From contig JAKEKT010000050.1 in NCBI GenBank assembly GCA_021495925.1, positions 124,001 to 188,000 of the forward strand: a stretch of 64,000 nucleotides of DNA. The letters are read 5' to 3'. A program made the translations under genes and the position numbers. Shown one piece after another: positions 42,851 through 52,927 of the stretch. The notes under the pieces are model-generated. The model was not told the DNA's origin, did no database searches, and was given only the letters and a program-made list of their open reading frames with translations. This DNA comes from Diplodia intermedia. Lineage: Eukaryota > Ascomycota > Dothideomycetes > Botryosphaeriales > Botryosphaeriaceae. The first letter of the stretch is position 1. Each line of letters starts with the position of its first letter.

Positions 42851-43751
42851 TCAAACAACACCCCCCGGCACAGCAGCCGGCTCCTGCGCCTTCCTCTTCA
42901 GCTTCTTGAAAACGCCCGGCTCATCGTCCTCTTCCCCCTCCTCGCCGTTCAGCCGCCTCTCGCGCTTCTCGTCGGCCTCGATCTGGCGCTGGTGCTTCTT
43001 CTTCACCCGCAGCAGCAGCAGCTGGTGGACGACGAACAGGGTGCCGAAGACCAGCGTGCAGCCGGCCGTCACGCCGACGGTGACCTTGGCCGTGATGCTC
43101 AGCTTGCCGTCCTGCGCCGAGTAGATGTTGACGAGGGTCGAGACGAGGCCGGCGACCGAGTTGGTCGCGCCGGGTCTGTGTATCCCTGCATATCAGCACG
43201 ACGGATCCGAGTGCCTTTTTCTTCAAAAGAGAGGGAGAAAGAGGGAGAGGGAGAGGGAGAGCCCAAAAAGAAAAGCCACACGACACTCACAAAAACACAC
43301 GATTAACCAACCAAATCCAATGCCACCACCACCTCACCCACAGCCACGCCAGCCCCGCCGCGCCCACCACGCAACACGCGCCCGCCACCCACAACAACCC
43401 CACATTCTTCACCGCGCCCGCCACAAACACCGTCACCACGTCGTTTCCGTCGTCGTCGACCTTCGTCTCCACCCTCTCCTGCACCTTGGTGAAGGTCGCG
43501 GGAAACACCAGGTACCCCGCCAGCAGCAGCCACGTGCAGAAGGCGCACAGCATGTTGTGCCACCGCGGTATCTCGTCGAGCCGCACCAGCAGGTCGATGT
43601 ATTGCGTCTGCGTCGTCGGGGCGCGCGTGAGGGTCGGGCGGGAGAGGGTGGAGGGGGCGCGGGTGGGTTTGGGTTTGGGGCCCGGGACGGGTTTGCGGCG
43701 GGGGAGGGGGGTGGGTTGGTGGGTTTGCGGCGGCGGTTGGGGGTGGTGCGG

Positions 43752-43816
<65 letters not shown>

Positions 43817-44087
43817 GCTGCTGTTGCTGTTGTTGTGCGTGGTACTGGTATTGGTGGCTGCGGCTGCTGTTGTGGCGGGTGATGGTGTTGCGGTTGTTCG
43901 CGACGGCGCTGTTGTGGCGGCTGGGGGTGGGGGTTGCGGCGAAGGAGGTTCGCGGGGTTGTGGTTGTGGTTGTTGTGGAGCTGGCGGTGGTGTTTTGGCG
44001 GGAGGGGCGGGGGTGGTGGAAGGTGGCGGGGCCGTTGCTGCTGGTGGTGGAGAGGGCGGGCGGCCTGGATGAGGTGGATGGAGGCAT
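42851..44087 (-). CDS. Fungal membrane protein with 28-residue polyGln tract
   Basis: Two exons, 44087-43291 and 43175-42851, encode 373 aa. The 115-nt intron has a GTGAGT donor, and I chose the acceptor that keeps the frame (FL/PGATNSVAGLVS). The first 165 residues are low-complexity (Ser/Thr/Pro-rich) with a 28-codon Gln run at 43752-43835, almost all CAA. The conserved part begins at about residue 170: YIDLLVRLDEIPRWHNMLC, then membrane segments FCTWLLLAGYLVFPATF, VGLLWVAGACCVVGAAGLAWLW and VTVGVTAGCTLVFGTLFVVHQLLLL, and a basic tail VKKKHQRQIEADEKRERR. The LVRLDxIPRxHN block is typical of a family of uncharacterised fungal membrane proteins. The function is unknown. Confidence 0.8.
43752..43835 (-). 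repeat. CAA/TTG trinucleotide repeat
   Basis: Twenty-eight consecutive Gln codons, nearly all CAA with CAG interruptions near the 5' end (43817-43828). A slippage-prone coding microsatellite, so its length probably varies between strains. Confidence 0.95.
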
Positions 44088-45108
44088 GATGGTGAGAGAG
44101 GCTCAGGACGGTCGTCTTGGTGCACTCTGCACAGAAGATGTGCTGGGCACGAGAGGCATGCAGAGAGTCATACGCCAGGCGCGACGCAACCCTGTGTACA
44201 TATGTAGGGCGCCGGCATGCAGGGCAATCCCGAGGCGGGCTTTGTTCCTGACCCACATGGCGCATTGCAAGTTTTCCTCGAGCCGACTTTGTGACTTTCT
44301 GGAAAAGCGTTGAAGCTTGTTGCTTATCCGGGGAAGAGGCCGAGGCTGGTGGCGGCTTAGCAGCCAATCAGTCGACTCGAAGCAAGCGAGAAGAAACGCA
44401 GCAAGTTTCCTGCCCCTGTTTCGCAACTTTGTATGACGTGGACCGCGCAACTCTTCCTTCGAAGGACGCGGCGCTCTGGCGCAATCCCAACCCTCCAACC
44501 TGGCAAAAACTCGAGCCGCCGAGCAGGCGTTCGCGCGAGCTTGAACACGACTGTAGGATCCAGCCGGCCGGTTTAGGACACTCAACTGTTGGATTTCCGG
44601 AGACCGGCATGTTTGGAGTGGCCGCCGAGCCGGTCGGGACCGGGACCGAGTCCGAGTCCGTCCATCCTACGGCCCGAGCCCGAGCCCCGGTCCGGCCTCT
44701 TTCTCCACAAGCCATGTGCCCACAACACTGAGCTTCAGGGCTGCATTGGTTGGTTCGCAGAAATGAACGACTGCAGAGCTGTCCAACCGCCACAATCTCC
44801 AGTCGCTAATTGCAAGGATGATCTGGGCCGTCAAACATACAACTGGAGGATTCCTCGTTCGTACCCCACTGCAGGCGTGCCTCCACATACACACAAGTCG
44901 AATAAGAATGCGGCTACCACCTGTCTGTTCTGTCCAAAATGTCAAGGACATGTTCTTGCAGGGTCGGTTGAATAGATCCGATGTTATACAGCAACCCTGA
45001 TAATGCGGGGTACGGCAATGCGAATCACCAACTTAAACGCCACTTGCGACGACGAGATCTGATCAGCATGCTTCTCTGACTCTCTGAATCTTATTCTTCA
45101 GCCCCAGA
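44088..45108. other. Intergenic, divergent promoters
   Basis: About 1 kb between the polyQ gene and the DHA1-like transporter. GGTCGGGACCGGGACCGAGTCCGAGTCCG at 44633-44661 has short repeats of 6 bp. No gene supported. Confidence 0.4.
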
Positions 45109-47254
45109 ATGCCTCTCGGAGTTGTGGATACATCCGTCGAGAACGTCCCGGGGACAGTCTCTCTCATTGACGAGGGGACGGGAGACACTGTCCAGGATCT
45201 CAAGCACGGCAGGGGCAAAGTGCGACGAACCAGTCCACACATCGTTCTATCCGCTGACTTTTTAGAATTCACACATCGTCCTAGTCCCGCAACCTTTGGA
45301 TGATCCGAATGATCCATTGGTGGGCCCTTTCCGCGGCATGTCAGAAGATCGACTGCGAATGGCTGACGACAGCAGAACTGGCCATTGTGGAAGAAGGACG
45401 TCGCGTATGTATCAGTGTTCATAGGTACCATCATCTTCGCGGCCGTACCGGCCCCGATGCTGGCACCGGCCACCGTCGTGCTGTCAGGCATCCTTGGTGT
45501 CACCCTGGACGAGGTTGCCGAACTCTCGGGATACCAGCTTCTCCTCGTCGGCTGCTTCGGGTACGTCAAACCCTCGGACCCCCAAAAGGAAAGATGCTTA
45601 ACTCCCAAAGCCTCGTCGTCTCGGCGCTGGCGCGCAAATACGGCAAACGGCCGCAGTTCGTATTCGCCGCTGTGATGGGCGTCATCGGCACCGGCATCTG
45701 CATCGCAGCGCACGAGGACTACAACATCCTCCTTGCAGGGCGCTTGATACAAGGCTTCGGCACGACCGCGTTCGAGAGCCTGTCCGTGGCGATGCTGGGT
45801 GACATGTAAGACGGCGCGCACCGAAAATGGTCTCGACGCCAACGTCGCTGACGGCCGACAGGTATTTCGTCCACGAGCGCGGCGTCCGCACCGGCATCAT
45901 GGTCCTCTGTCTGACGTGCATGTCTTCGCTCGTCGCCATCATCGGCGGGCCCATAACTTCGAGGCTGGGGTGGCGGTACATGTTCATCGTGCATCTGCCG
46001 TTCGCCATTGTCGGCGCACTGGCTGTTTTCTTTCTGGTGCCCGAAACACAGTTTCGCTGCCGGGACGGAGACGGCAGGCTGCCAGCGCACAGTCCGGATG
46101 CGTATACAGGCTCGGAGCAATGCCCGGATAGGAGTGAAGGGAATGTCAAGCGCATCGAGAGCGTCAGCGTGGCCACAATTCCGCAGAAGTCATATTTGCA
46201 GAATCTGGCACTTTACAACGGAAGCTTCACGGACGAGTCTCCAGTCAAACTCGCAGTCGCGCCGCTGGTAGTGCTTCTGAATCCAGCAGTGTTTTGGGTA
46301 AGTTCACTTCCGGTTACTCGCATCATCGAGGAGCTCACGACATCGCAGACCATCCTAGACGCCGGTATCATCGTGGTAACGATCGCAGTGACCTCCCCAC
46401 CAAAAAGCCACCCGCTCACTCGATCAGGCATTCTACGTCAGCCTCTCCTACGTCCTCGCCCAGATCTGGTCCGTCCCGCCCTACAACCTCACCCCAGAAG
46501 GCAACGGATACTTCTACGTCGGCGGTAACCTCCCCCTCCCCACCTTCCCCCACACTCCCCCCTCCAACTGACCCAAAACCCAACAGGCCTCATCGGCGGA
46601 CTCATCGGCGGCATCGGCTCGGGCAAGCTGTGCGACAGCACGTCGCGGACGTTCGCCCGCTGGAACCGCGGCGTCTACGAGCCCGAGTTCCGCATCCCGG
46701 CGCAAGCCCTCGCCGCGCTGCTGCTGGGCGTCGGCTACTTCGTCTTCATGTGGGACATGCGGCACCCCACGTCGGGTGGTGGCTACTACCTGGGGGCATT
46801 TTGCCACGGCTGCGTCTGCTGCGGCGTCACCGTGACGTCCAGCTCGGCGGCGCTGTATATCCTGTCAGTCGTCTTCCAAAAACGGGGGATTTTTTCTTTT
46901 TTAAAAAGCTGACGACGTGTTGTGATAGTGACTCGTACAAGGAGCAGGCGACGGAGATCTTCATCCTGCAGATGACGGCGAAGAACCTGTTGTTCTACGG
47001 CTTCTCCACCTTTGTCAACTCCTGGGTCGCGGACGAGGGGCCGGCGCAGATGTTCAAGGTCTACGGTGTCGTGTCGTTGTGCATTGTTGCCACGTGCGTT
47101 CCGATGTGTGAGTTTTCGGCATGCCTTTGCTTGCTGTCGAATAACGGTTGACTAATCTTTTTTTTTTTCCAACGCAGATGTTTTTGGGAAGCTCAATCGA
47201 CGGTGGATGCATGGTTTCTCTTTGATCCAGAGGCTGGGGGCGGCGTATGTGTAG
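45109..47254 (+). CDS. MFS transporter, DHA1-like, 10 exons
   Basis: Exons 45109-45219, 45266-45319, 45376-45560, 45611-45805, 45862-46297, 46349-46387, 46428-46524, 46587-46863, 46929-47107 and 47178-47254; 549 aa. The small exons restore the family opening HIVLVPQPLDDPNDPLNW and the junctions GCFG/LVVSALARKYGKRP, LGDM/YFVHERG, FW/TILDAG and G/LIGGLIGG. DDPNDPLNW and ARKYGKRP (motif A) identify the fungal DHA1-type drug:H+ antiporter group with about 12 membrane segments. A large hydrophilic loop (about residues 256-315) carries the usual central linker. The product probably exports a small molecule or toxicant; the substrate is unknown and no biosynthetic genes are nearby. The first exon start rests on the first suitable ATG, and the first two introns are inferred from the family sequence. 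Confidence 0.82.
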
Positions 47255-48212
47255 ACCGAGAGGTTGAATACGTGACGGCTTCTATCGCAATGCCGTTTTC
47301 AAAGCGGTAACTATTGACCAGGTTGGTCTGCGTCGAGGGAATCATTCGAAACTTTCTCGACCGCCGTCCGTTTTCGAAAAAACCGGATGATGAAAAGCTG
47401 AGATCGAAGTATTGATTGCGGAAGAGCAAGGTATTTGTTCTTCATCCCGTGTGTAAAACCATAAGACTTGGGGAGCTCGGCAGTTTTAGGAGTGCATCGC
47501 TGAAGATACGGTGCTGATGACTGTTGGAGGGACGTAGGAGGGTCCTAAGAGTGTTTTTTCAGCAGTCGTTGAAGGCTTTTCCGGTGGGTTTGGCAGGCAT
47601 GACTGACGATGAGTTTGATCGAGTCGCGTTTTCCACAAATCCGCCACCAAATCAAAATTGGTGCATTTAATGAACGAACTCTGGAGTCCATGTAAATCCA
47701 TTGTTTGTTACTTGGCTAGCAGTCTTCGAAGATTCATTCATTATATGACTACAACTAATCAAATCAACCATTAGCATATTTCAAAAGATGGACAGTTCAC
47801 TGTACTTGCGCATGTTTGCATCGAAAAATCACGGAAAGGTAATTTGCCGTATCTTTGACTCTGCACAAGTCTCTAGATGTCAGGGCGAACCTAATACTAG
47901 GACCGGTAGTTGCTCGATAACGAGTAGGGTATACGGAAAAACGGTGCGCTTCCCTAAAGATTCCTTTCCTATCATCTTACAAGACGCGGGTAGGCGAGAA
48001 CATGGGTGAGACGATCAAGATGGGCATTCAACTGGCGAGAAATTGAATGGATGAAAAGTTGATTTTTGGCTGGGAATCACTCCGAATATTGCCCGTACCC
48101 TTCCATCCTCCATCCAGGCGCGAAGTGCCCTGGAGTTCAAGAGCGCGTAACCTTGCAACTCCGATATCCCATGCCCGGTATTTACCCCATTTTTACCCAC
48201 GGAATAACAAGT
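47255..48212. other. Spacer before the S19 gene stop
   Basis: About 1 kb, fairly AT-rich. The short plus frame 47788-48009 has no features and no gene is supported. Confidence 0.4.
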
Positions 48213-48903
48213 TTACTCGTCATCCTCCTCGGCCTCGACGGTGCTCATGGCAATGCGGTCCAAGTCACGCTGGCCGGACTGGGTGATGCGGCGGCCACCC
48301 TTCTCCTCGTCGTGCTCAAGGACACCAATCTTCTCGAGGGACTGCATGACCTTGCGGTCGACGGAGCCGGAGGCGTCGACGTGGTGGCTGGGGCGCGAGC
48401 CGCGGTTCTTGGTGCCACCGTGGACCTTGCGGAGACGGCCGACACCGACGGTCTTGCGCATGTAGATGTGGCGGGCGACGGCGGCAGCGCGGACGTAGTA
48501 CCTTTGCGAGTGTGAGTATGCGGTGATTCGGGTGCTAAAACGCGCGCAGATCGTACCAGTCGATGCTCTGGGGAGGGAGCTCCTTGGCCTGTTGTTTGTT
48601 AGCGATTTGCGCACAGACTTTGGGGACGATCAGGAGTGCTTCTTACGTGCGAAGTCTTCGCGATATCAGTCCAGGCTGTAGATGGAGAGGCTCTTGTTAG
48701 CTTTTCCGCCATTGTCATCCCCCAGTTACGGGATTCAACCTGGACGAGATCACGGACCTGGGATGGGAAGACGGCCCTGGCGCTTCAAGAAGTCGGCTGC
48801 AACGGTCGTTAGCGGAGGCTCTGGGGTGCGGAATGCTTAGGCGCGTACCGTAGGCATTGATGAACTTGGACGCCTCAACGTCCCTGACCGTGACACCGCC
48901 CAT
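48213..48903 (-). CDS. rps19: 40S ribosomal protein S19 (eS19)
   Basis: Five exons, 48903-48849, 48796-48758, 48675-48647, 48588-48557 and 48501-48213, encode 147 aa, the normal length. The protein begins GGVTVRDVEASKFINAY and continues ADFLKRQGRLPIP, AWTDIAKTSH, AKELPPQSIDW and YYVRAAAVARHIYMRKTVGVGRLRKVHGG, then SRPSHHVDASGSVDRKVMQSLEKIG and GGRRITQSGQRDLDRIA. This is a full match to eS19, which sits on the head of the 40S subunit and is needed for 18S rRNA maturation. Four short introns (52-82 nt) crowd the 5' half, as is usual for fungal ribosomal protein genes. The tail VEAEEDDE is acidic. Confidence 0.96.
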
Positions 48904-49649
48904 GGCTGTGGATTTGGAGATGGAGGATTTGTCGTGGGTGGGTGGGTTGTGGGTTGCGAGTCGCCGTCGTCGTCGATGCGAAAATTGAACCGCGGTGCGA
49001 AGGTAAATCGCGAGGGAAATCGCTAAGCCGGTCCGACCTATCTCCGTGCGCTGCGCTAGACCAGGCGAGGCGGCTCAAGCGAGCAGTCTTGCAGCCCCGC
49101 CCGCACTGACCACTCAACACCATCCGTCGTCTTCATCACCACCGCCCCAACTTCATGCATGCCGCCAGCTCATATCCTCGCACTTACCTCACAACCCAAG
49201 ATCAGTAATCTGGGATGGGTGAGAGCATCGGTTCCAGCGAATCGGCTGTAGCCTGAGCGGCTCTCCACTCTGTCACAGTGAGACATCCGCTGTCCAGGAT
49301 CTCATTCCTCCCACCTCACTTTTGTCGATCCGTTCAGCGCATGCCCTACCACTCGGCGGATATCCAGAGGCTCATTCCGCTCCATCGGCTGTGGTGTTCC
49401 ATATACTACGATTTATGATTACTATTCAAATCGTCGGCGACGCCACGTCTGCCCTCCGCAATCCGCCAGCCCCTCAGCACTCGCATGAAATGTTTAGTAT
49501 TCTGCGTTAGGATCCATCACTGCCCTGATTGGTCCGATTGCTGTATCAGACTGACAGAAGTCTGCCAATGCCGACGATTACTTATCACCGCATTACCGTT
49601 AGCCCGTCCTGTTATTGCCTCCATTCCAGTAATATTCATCCACTATACT
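48904..49649. other. Promoter side of the S19 gene
   Basis: Upstream flank with CGTCGTCGTC near 48965-48976. No gene supported. Confidence 0.35.
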
Positions 49650-49790
49650 TACAGCAGTGCCCACTCACCGTGCTCGTAATATTTCTACTCACCATACTGA
49701 CAGTGGTCTCATTGACCGTTCTCACAGTGGCCTCATTTACCGCACTTACCGTAGTGTTCATTTGCCATGCTCACTGCTTCTCATCATCAC
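49650..49790. repeat. Degenerate 24-30 bp minisatellite
   Basis: At least four imperfect copies of a unit that reads like TACTCACCATACTGACAGTGG followed by TCTCATTGA recur as CTCACAGTGGCCTCATTTA, CTTACCGTAGTGTTCATTTG and CTCACTGCTTCTCATC. The period drifts. It lies in the spacer between the S19 and tautomerase genes. Confidence 0.5.
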
Positions 49791-50137
49791 CTGCCTCGGC
49801 TCAAAGCCGCAATATAATGATCACATAGTGAGGAGCAGCATTGTTCCTCGGTTGATCACTTTTCAACCTTTACCGCCTCATGGTACAGACCAATGAGACA
49901 CGTTGATTACTGAACTACTGCAGCTAGCGCGCTAGGCGAACCATGGTCCTGAGCAGATGATCGGAGCTATCAATAGGGAGATCACATACTGCGCGGGACT
50001 ACGCGGCACTGTGTCATCCAACGCAGGATATATAACTCATTGAAGCAAACGTCTACAGCAGCATCTCAACGGCATCACTTGGCAATCACAACCGTCTTTC
50101 CACAAATCCAAGTCCACCAACTGATCAATACTACAAC
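49791..50137. promoter_or_regulatory. Tautomerase promoter with TATA box
   Basis: TATATAA at 50029-50035 lies 103-109 bp before the tautomerase ATG. Downstream is a CAACAC/AACC-type 5' UTR typical of fungi. No other features are seen. Confidence 0.5.
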
Positions 50138-50627
50138 ATGCCTCTGTGGCGTATCTTCCATCCGGACAACACCTTCACCACCAGGGAGGAGCGTGACGCC
50201 CTTTCCTCGGACATTACCAAGATGTACACCAGTGCCGGCCTCCCGGCATTCTACGTCGTTGTCATCTTCAATACCGTGCCGGCAGAGAAATTATATGTCG
50301 GCGGAGTGTCGAATGACAAGGGTGAAGCTCCCTTCATTCGAATCGTGTACGAGAACATTGCTCGCAGGCTGAATGACAACAGCAAGAGCGGTTTCCTTTC
50401 ACGGGTCTGTAATTCTTTCTACCTTAAGGCCCGTACGCATCGACTGACATTCTGCACAGGTTGACGCTACTCTGAAGCCGCACATCGCCGACAAGGGCTA
50501 CGACTGGGAATACCATGGCCTGGAGACGGACCGTGAGCTCTGGAAGATCCAAGGCATGGTCCCTCCAGCCACGAACACCGAAGCTGAGCAACTTTGGGTC
50601 AAGGAGAATAAGGCAATCCCCTACTAA
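50138..50627 (+). CDS. cis-CaaD-like tautomerase
   Basis: Two exons, 50138-50404 and 50460-50627, encode 144 aa. The intron uses GTCTGT, an unusual donor, and the frame is kept (FLSR/VDATLKPHI). The protein starts MPLWRIFHPDNTFTTREERDALSSDIT, the common opening of the fungal tautomerase-like family (PF14832). After Met removal, Pro1 would be the catalytic base, as in 4-oxalocrotonate tautomerase and cis-3-chloroacrylic acid dehalogenase. YVVVIF, GEAPFIRIVYENIAR and the C-terminal block YDWEYHGLETDRELWKIQG complete the fold. Fungal members act on small keto-enol or unsaturated acids; the physiological substrate is not known. It ends 53 bp before the stop of the convergent transporter gene. Confidence 0.88.
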
Positions 50628-50680
50628 TAGGCATGCCGAGCATGGCCGCATGACTGTCATTACAACCTCGTCTTTTTCTT

Positions 50681-52405
50681 CTAGCTCTCAAACATGAAAT
50701 CCAATCGCTTGTTCCCCTGATCCGCCGTCGTCGCCAAATAGTGCTGCTGCTGCTCCTTCGTCATCGCCTCCCACTTCGCTCTCTTCGTCTTATTCCGCCA
50801 CAGATAGTATGCCTTCGCAAACGCATACGCCGCAATCGTCCCAATGGTAATGCCGATCAGATCCCCATTCCCGCGCCTGTACAACGGCTTATCGTCCGCG
50901 CGGTAGATGTTCGACGACGCGATACCGGACAGCTGCACCGTTATATTATACAGCGCGGCGCTGACGGCACGCGTCCGCACCGCATTACTCAGCCGCGAGC
51001 ACCATCCAACCTGGGCGGCGTGCACCGACGGCTGGCCTAGCAGGAAGAACAGCACAGCGTACTGGCCCCAGTGCGACAACGTCCCCGCCGACGTATACTC
51101 AATCACCAACAGAGGCAGAATCCACACCTGCGCAAGCAACCCGAGAACCGCGATCTGGCCGGCACGCTCCGTCAACCATGTCACCAGAAGCATGTTGAGC
51201 GCCGCATACACAGTAACGGGGATGCCCAGCAGCGTCGTCTCAAACGTGCCGAAGCCGATCTGCTTCAGCGTGAGGGTCAAATAGGCCTTCGGCGGCGCCG
51301 CCGGGATCTCAAACAGCAGCCCAATCGCGTACACGGGCCACAGGTCGTAGTCGCGCAGGCTGCGCCACAGCATGGCCAGCGAGAGCGGCTGGCGGTTGTG
51401 CATGTCGCCCTTGGACGGGTCGTCGCGCAGCACGCGGTTGACGACGATGCGCTCCTCGCGCTCGTCGAAGACGCCGTCCTTGTTCCACCACGTGCGCGTC
51501 TGCGTCGGGCCGGGCACGAGGAAGACGAAGCTCAGCAGGCCGATGGCCAGGCTGACCAGGGCCTCGACGAGGAACAGCCAGCGCCAGCCCTCGCGGCCGC
51601 GCACGCCGCGCATGTGCAGCACGCCGTAGGCGACGAAGGAGGCGACGACGCCGGACATGGCGTCGACGAACCAGAAGAAGGCGAGGCGCATGGGCATCTC
51701 GGCGCGCGTGTAAAAGTACGACAGGTACAGCACCGCGTCCGGGATGAAGCCGCCCATGAAGGCGCCGAGCAGGAAGCGGCACGCGAAGAAGGCCGCCCGG
51801 TCCCGCATCCAGAACTGGCCCGCCGACGCCGCGCTCCACAGCACGATCTGGCACGGGATCCAGCGGTCCGGCCCGAGCCGTTTGCCCAGCATCTGCGACG
51901 GGATCTCGCTGACGAGGAAGCCGACGCGGTACATGTTCTGCGCGTTGTTGTAGTCGTTGGTGCTGATGCCCATGTCGTCGAGCAGGTTGTCCGCCACCGC
52001 GTTGGCCAGGTTGCCGCGGTCGATGTTGAGCGCGAAGAACATGACGAGGATCCAGAGGAAGATGCGGGCGTCCGTCTTGCGCCGCACCGCCCGCTCCTCG
52101 CGGTGCGTCCAGCGGAAGCCGGGCGAGAACCGGTGGATGTTTTCGTGGTCCGCCCGCGGCTGGTAGAAGGGTGCCAGCGCCGGGTCGTCGAAGACGCTGC
52201 GCTTGGTGGCGATGGAATCGAGGTCGACTGGCTTGCGGCTTTTTCGCTGCCACGGCCAGCGGGAGGCGGACGCTGGGTCGTCGGGCGGGGCGAGGTCGTC
52301 GTCGACTTCGGTGGTGTTGATGTGGCCAGGATCCTTCCGTGTTGGTGTCGGCGCATCATCTGCCCCTGTTGCTTTTGCTGTTTCTTTTTCTGCTGGCTGT
52401 GCCAT
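50681..52405 (-). CDS. MFS transporter, allantoate permease (Dal5/ACS) family
   Basis: Single exon, 574 aa. A polar N-terminal tail of about 110 residues is followed by about 12 membrane segments: FLWILVMFFALNIDRGNLANA (the ALNIDRGNLANA block is diagnostic), NMYRVGFLVSEIPSQ, QIVLWSAASAGQFWM, FFACRFLLGAFMGGFIPDAVLY, LAFFWFVDAMSGVVASFVAYG, WLFLVEALVSLAIGLLSFVFLVPGP, and six more after the central loop. DHENIHRFSPGFRWTHREERAVRRKTDARI precedes TM1 as in Dal5-type anion:cation symporters. These import small organic acids, vitamins, ureides or sugar acids with protons at the plasma membrane. The gene is divergent from the PL26 lyase with a 522-bp shared promoter. Confidence 0.9.
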   Translation of the reverse strand: MAQPAEKETAKATGADDAPTPTRKDPGHINTTEVDDDLAPPDDPASASRWPWQRKSRKPVDLDSIATKRSVFDDPALAPFYQPRADHENIHRFSPGFRWTHREERAVRRKTDARIFLWILVMFFALNIDRGNLANAVADNLLDDMGISTNDYNNAQNMYRVGFLVSEIPSQMLGKRLGPDRWIPCQIVLWSAASAGQFWMRDRAAFFACRFLLGAFMGGFIPDAVLYLSYFYTRAEMPMRLAFFWFVDAMSGVVASFVAYGVLHMRGVRGREGWRWLFLVEALVSLAIGLLSFVFLVPGPTQTRTWWNKDGVFDEREERIVVNRVLRDDPSKGDMHNRQPLSLAMLWRSLRDYDLWPVYAIGLLFEIPAAPPKAYLTLTLKQIGFGTFETTLLGIPVTVYAALNMLLVTWLTERAGQIAVLGLLAQVWILPLLVIEYTSAGTLSHWGQYAVLFFLLGQPSVHAAQVGWCSRLSNAVRTRAVSAALYNITVQLSGIASSNIYRADDKPLYRRGNGDLIGITIGTIAAYAFAKAYYLWRNKTKRAKWEAMTKEQQQHYLATTADQGNKRLDFMFES

Positions 52406-52927
52406 TTTGTCGGGACTTAGGCTGAGGATGCCAGGATTGATCCCGGCTCAGGCTGAAGAGGGGTGGTGAATTGGCTGGCCACCGCTTCACGTCGATTCTA
52501 CATTTTATTTGTTTTCTCTGAGACGGCTCACACACTTCAAGATGTAACGTTAATCACGTCAACTACCACGCCATGTGCGTACAGATAACGCTTCGTTCTT
52601 CTACCGAAAAGCGGCGGGTGGCGCATGGCCATTGCCACGACGTCTGCCGGAGACACTTCTTGATTTTGTCCATGTAGGCGGGTAAATCTGTATATCGGGC
52701 AAGGTTACGGGAAGAGTTGGCATCACCAAGCCTTTCTTGGGATGTTGCTTGGTGAGTAAGAGTCAAATGGCAGATCATTGCCGGAAGCGAGAGGGTGATG
52801 CCATTGAGCCCCTCAAACGCGCAACCCCGCAAGCGAGAGAGGACGGGCAAATGACAACCGAAGCAGCTCGGAGAGGCCTGAGGGTGTACCATACACTTGC
52901 ATCTGCATACTCTTACTTCAATTCAAC
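52406..52927. promoter_or_regulatory. Divergent promoter of transporter and lyase
   Basis: About 520 bp between the two ATGs, the shortest divergent spacer in the window. It suggests coordinated control of the permease and the lyase. I see no clear TATA box or known factor site that I would trust. Confidence 0.45.

Noticed and set aside
51071..52420. 449-aa plus-strand open frame
   Set aside because: Antisense to the Dal5-like transporter, Arg/Gln/His-rich and featureless; the transporter frame carries the membrane segments.
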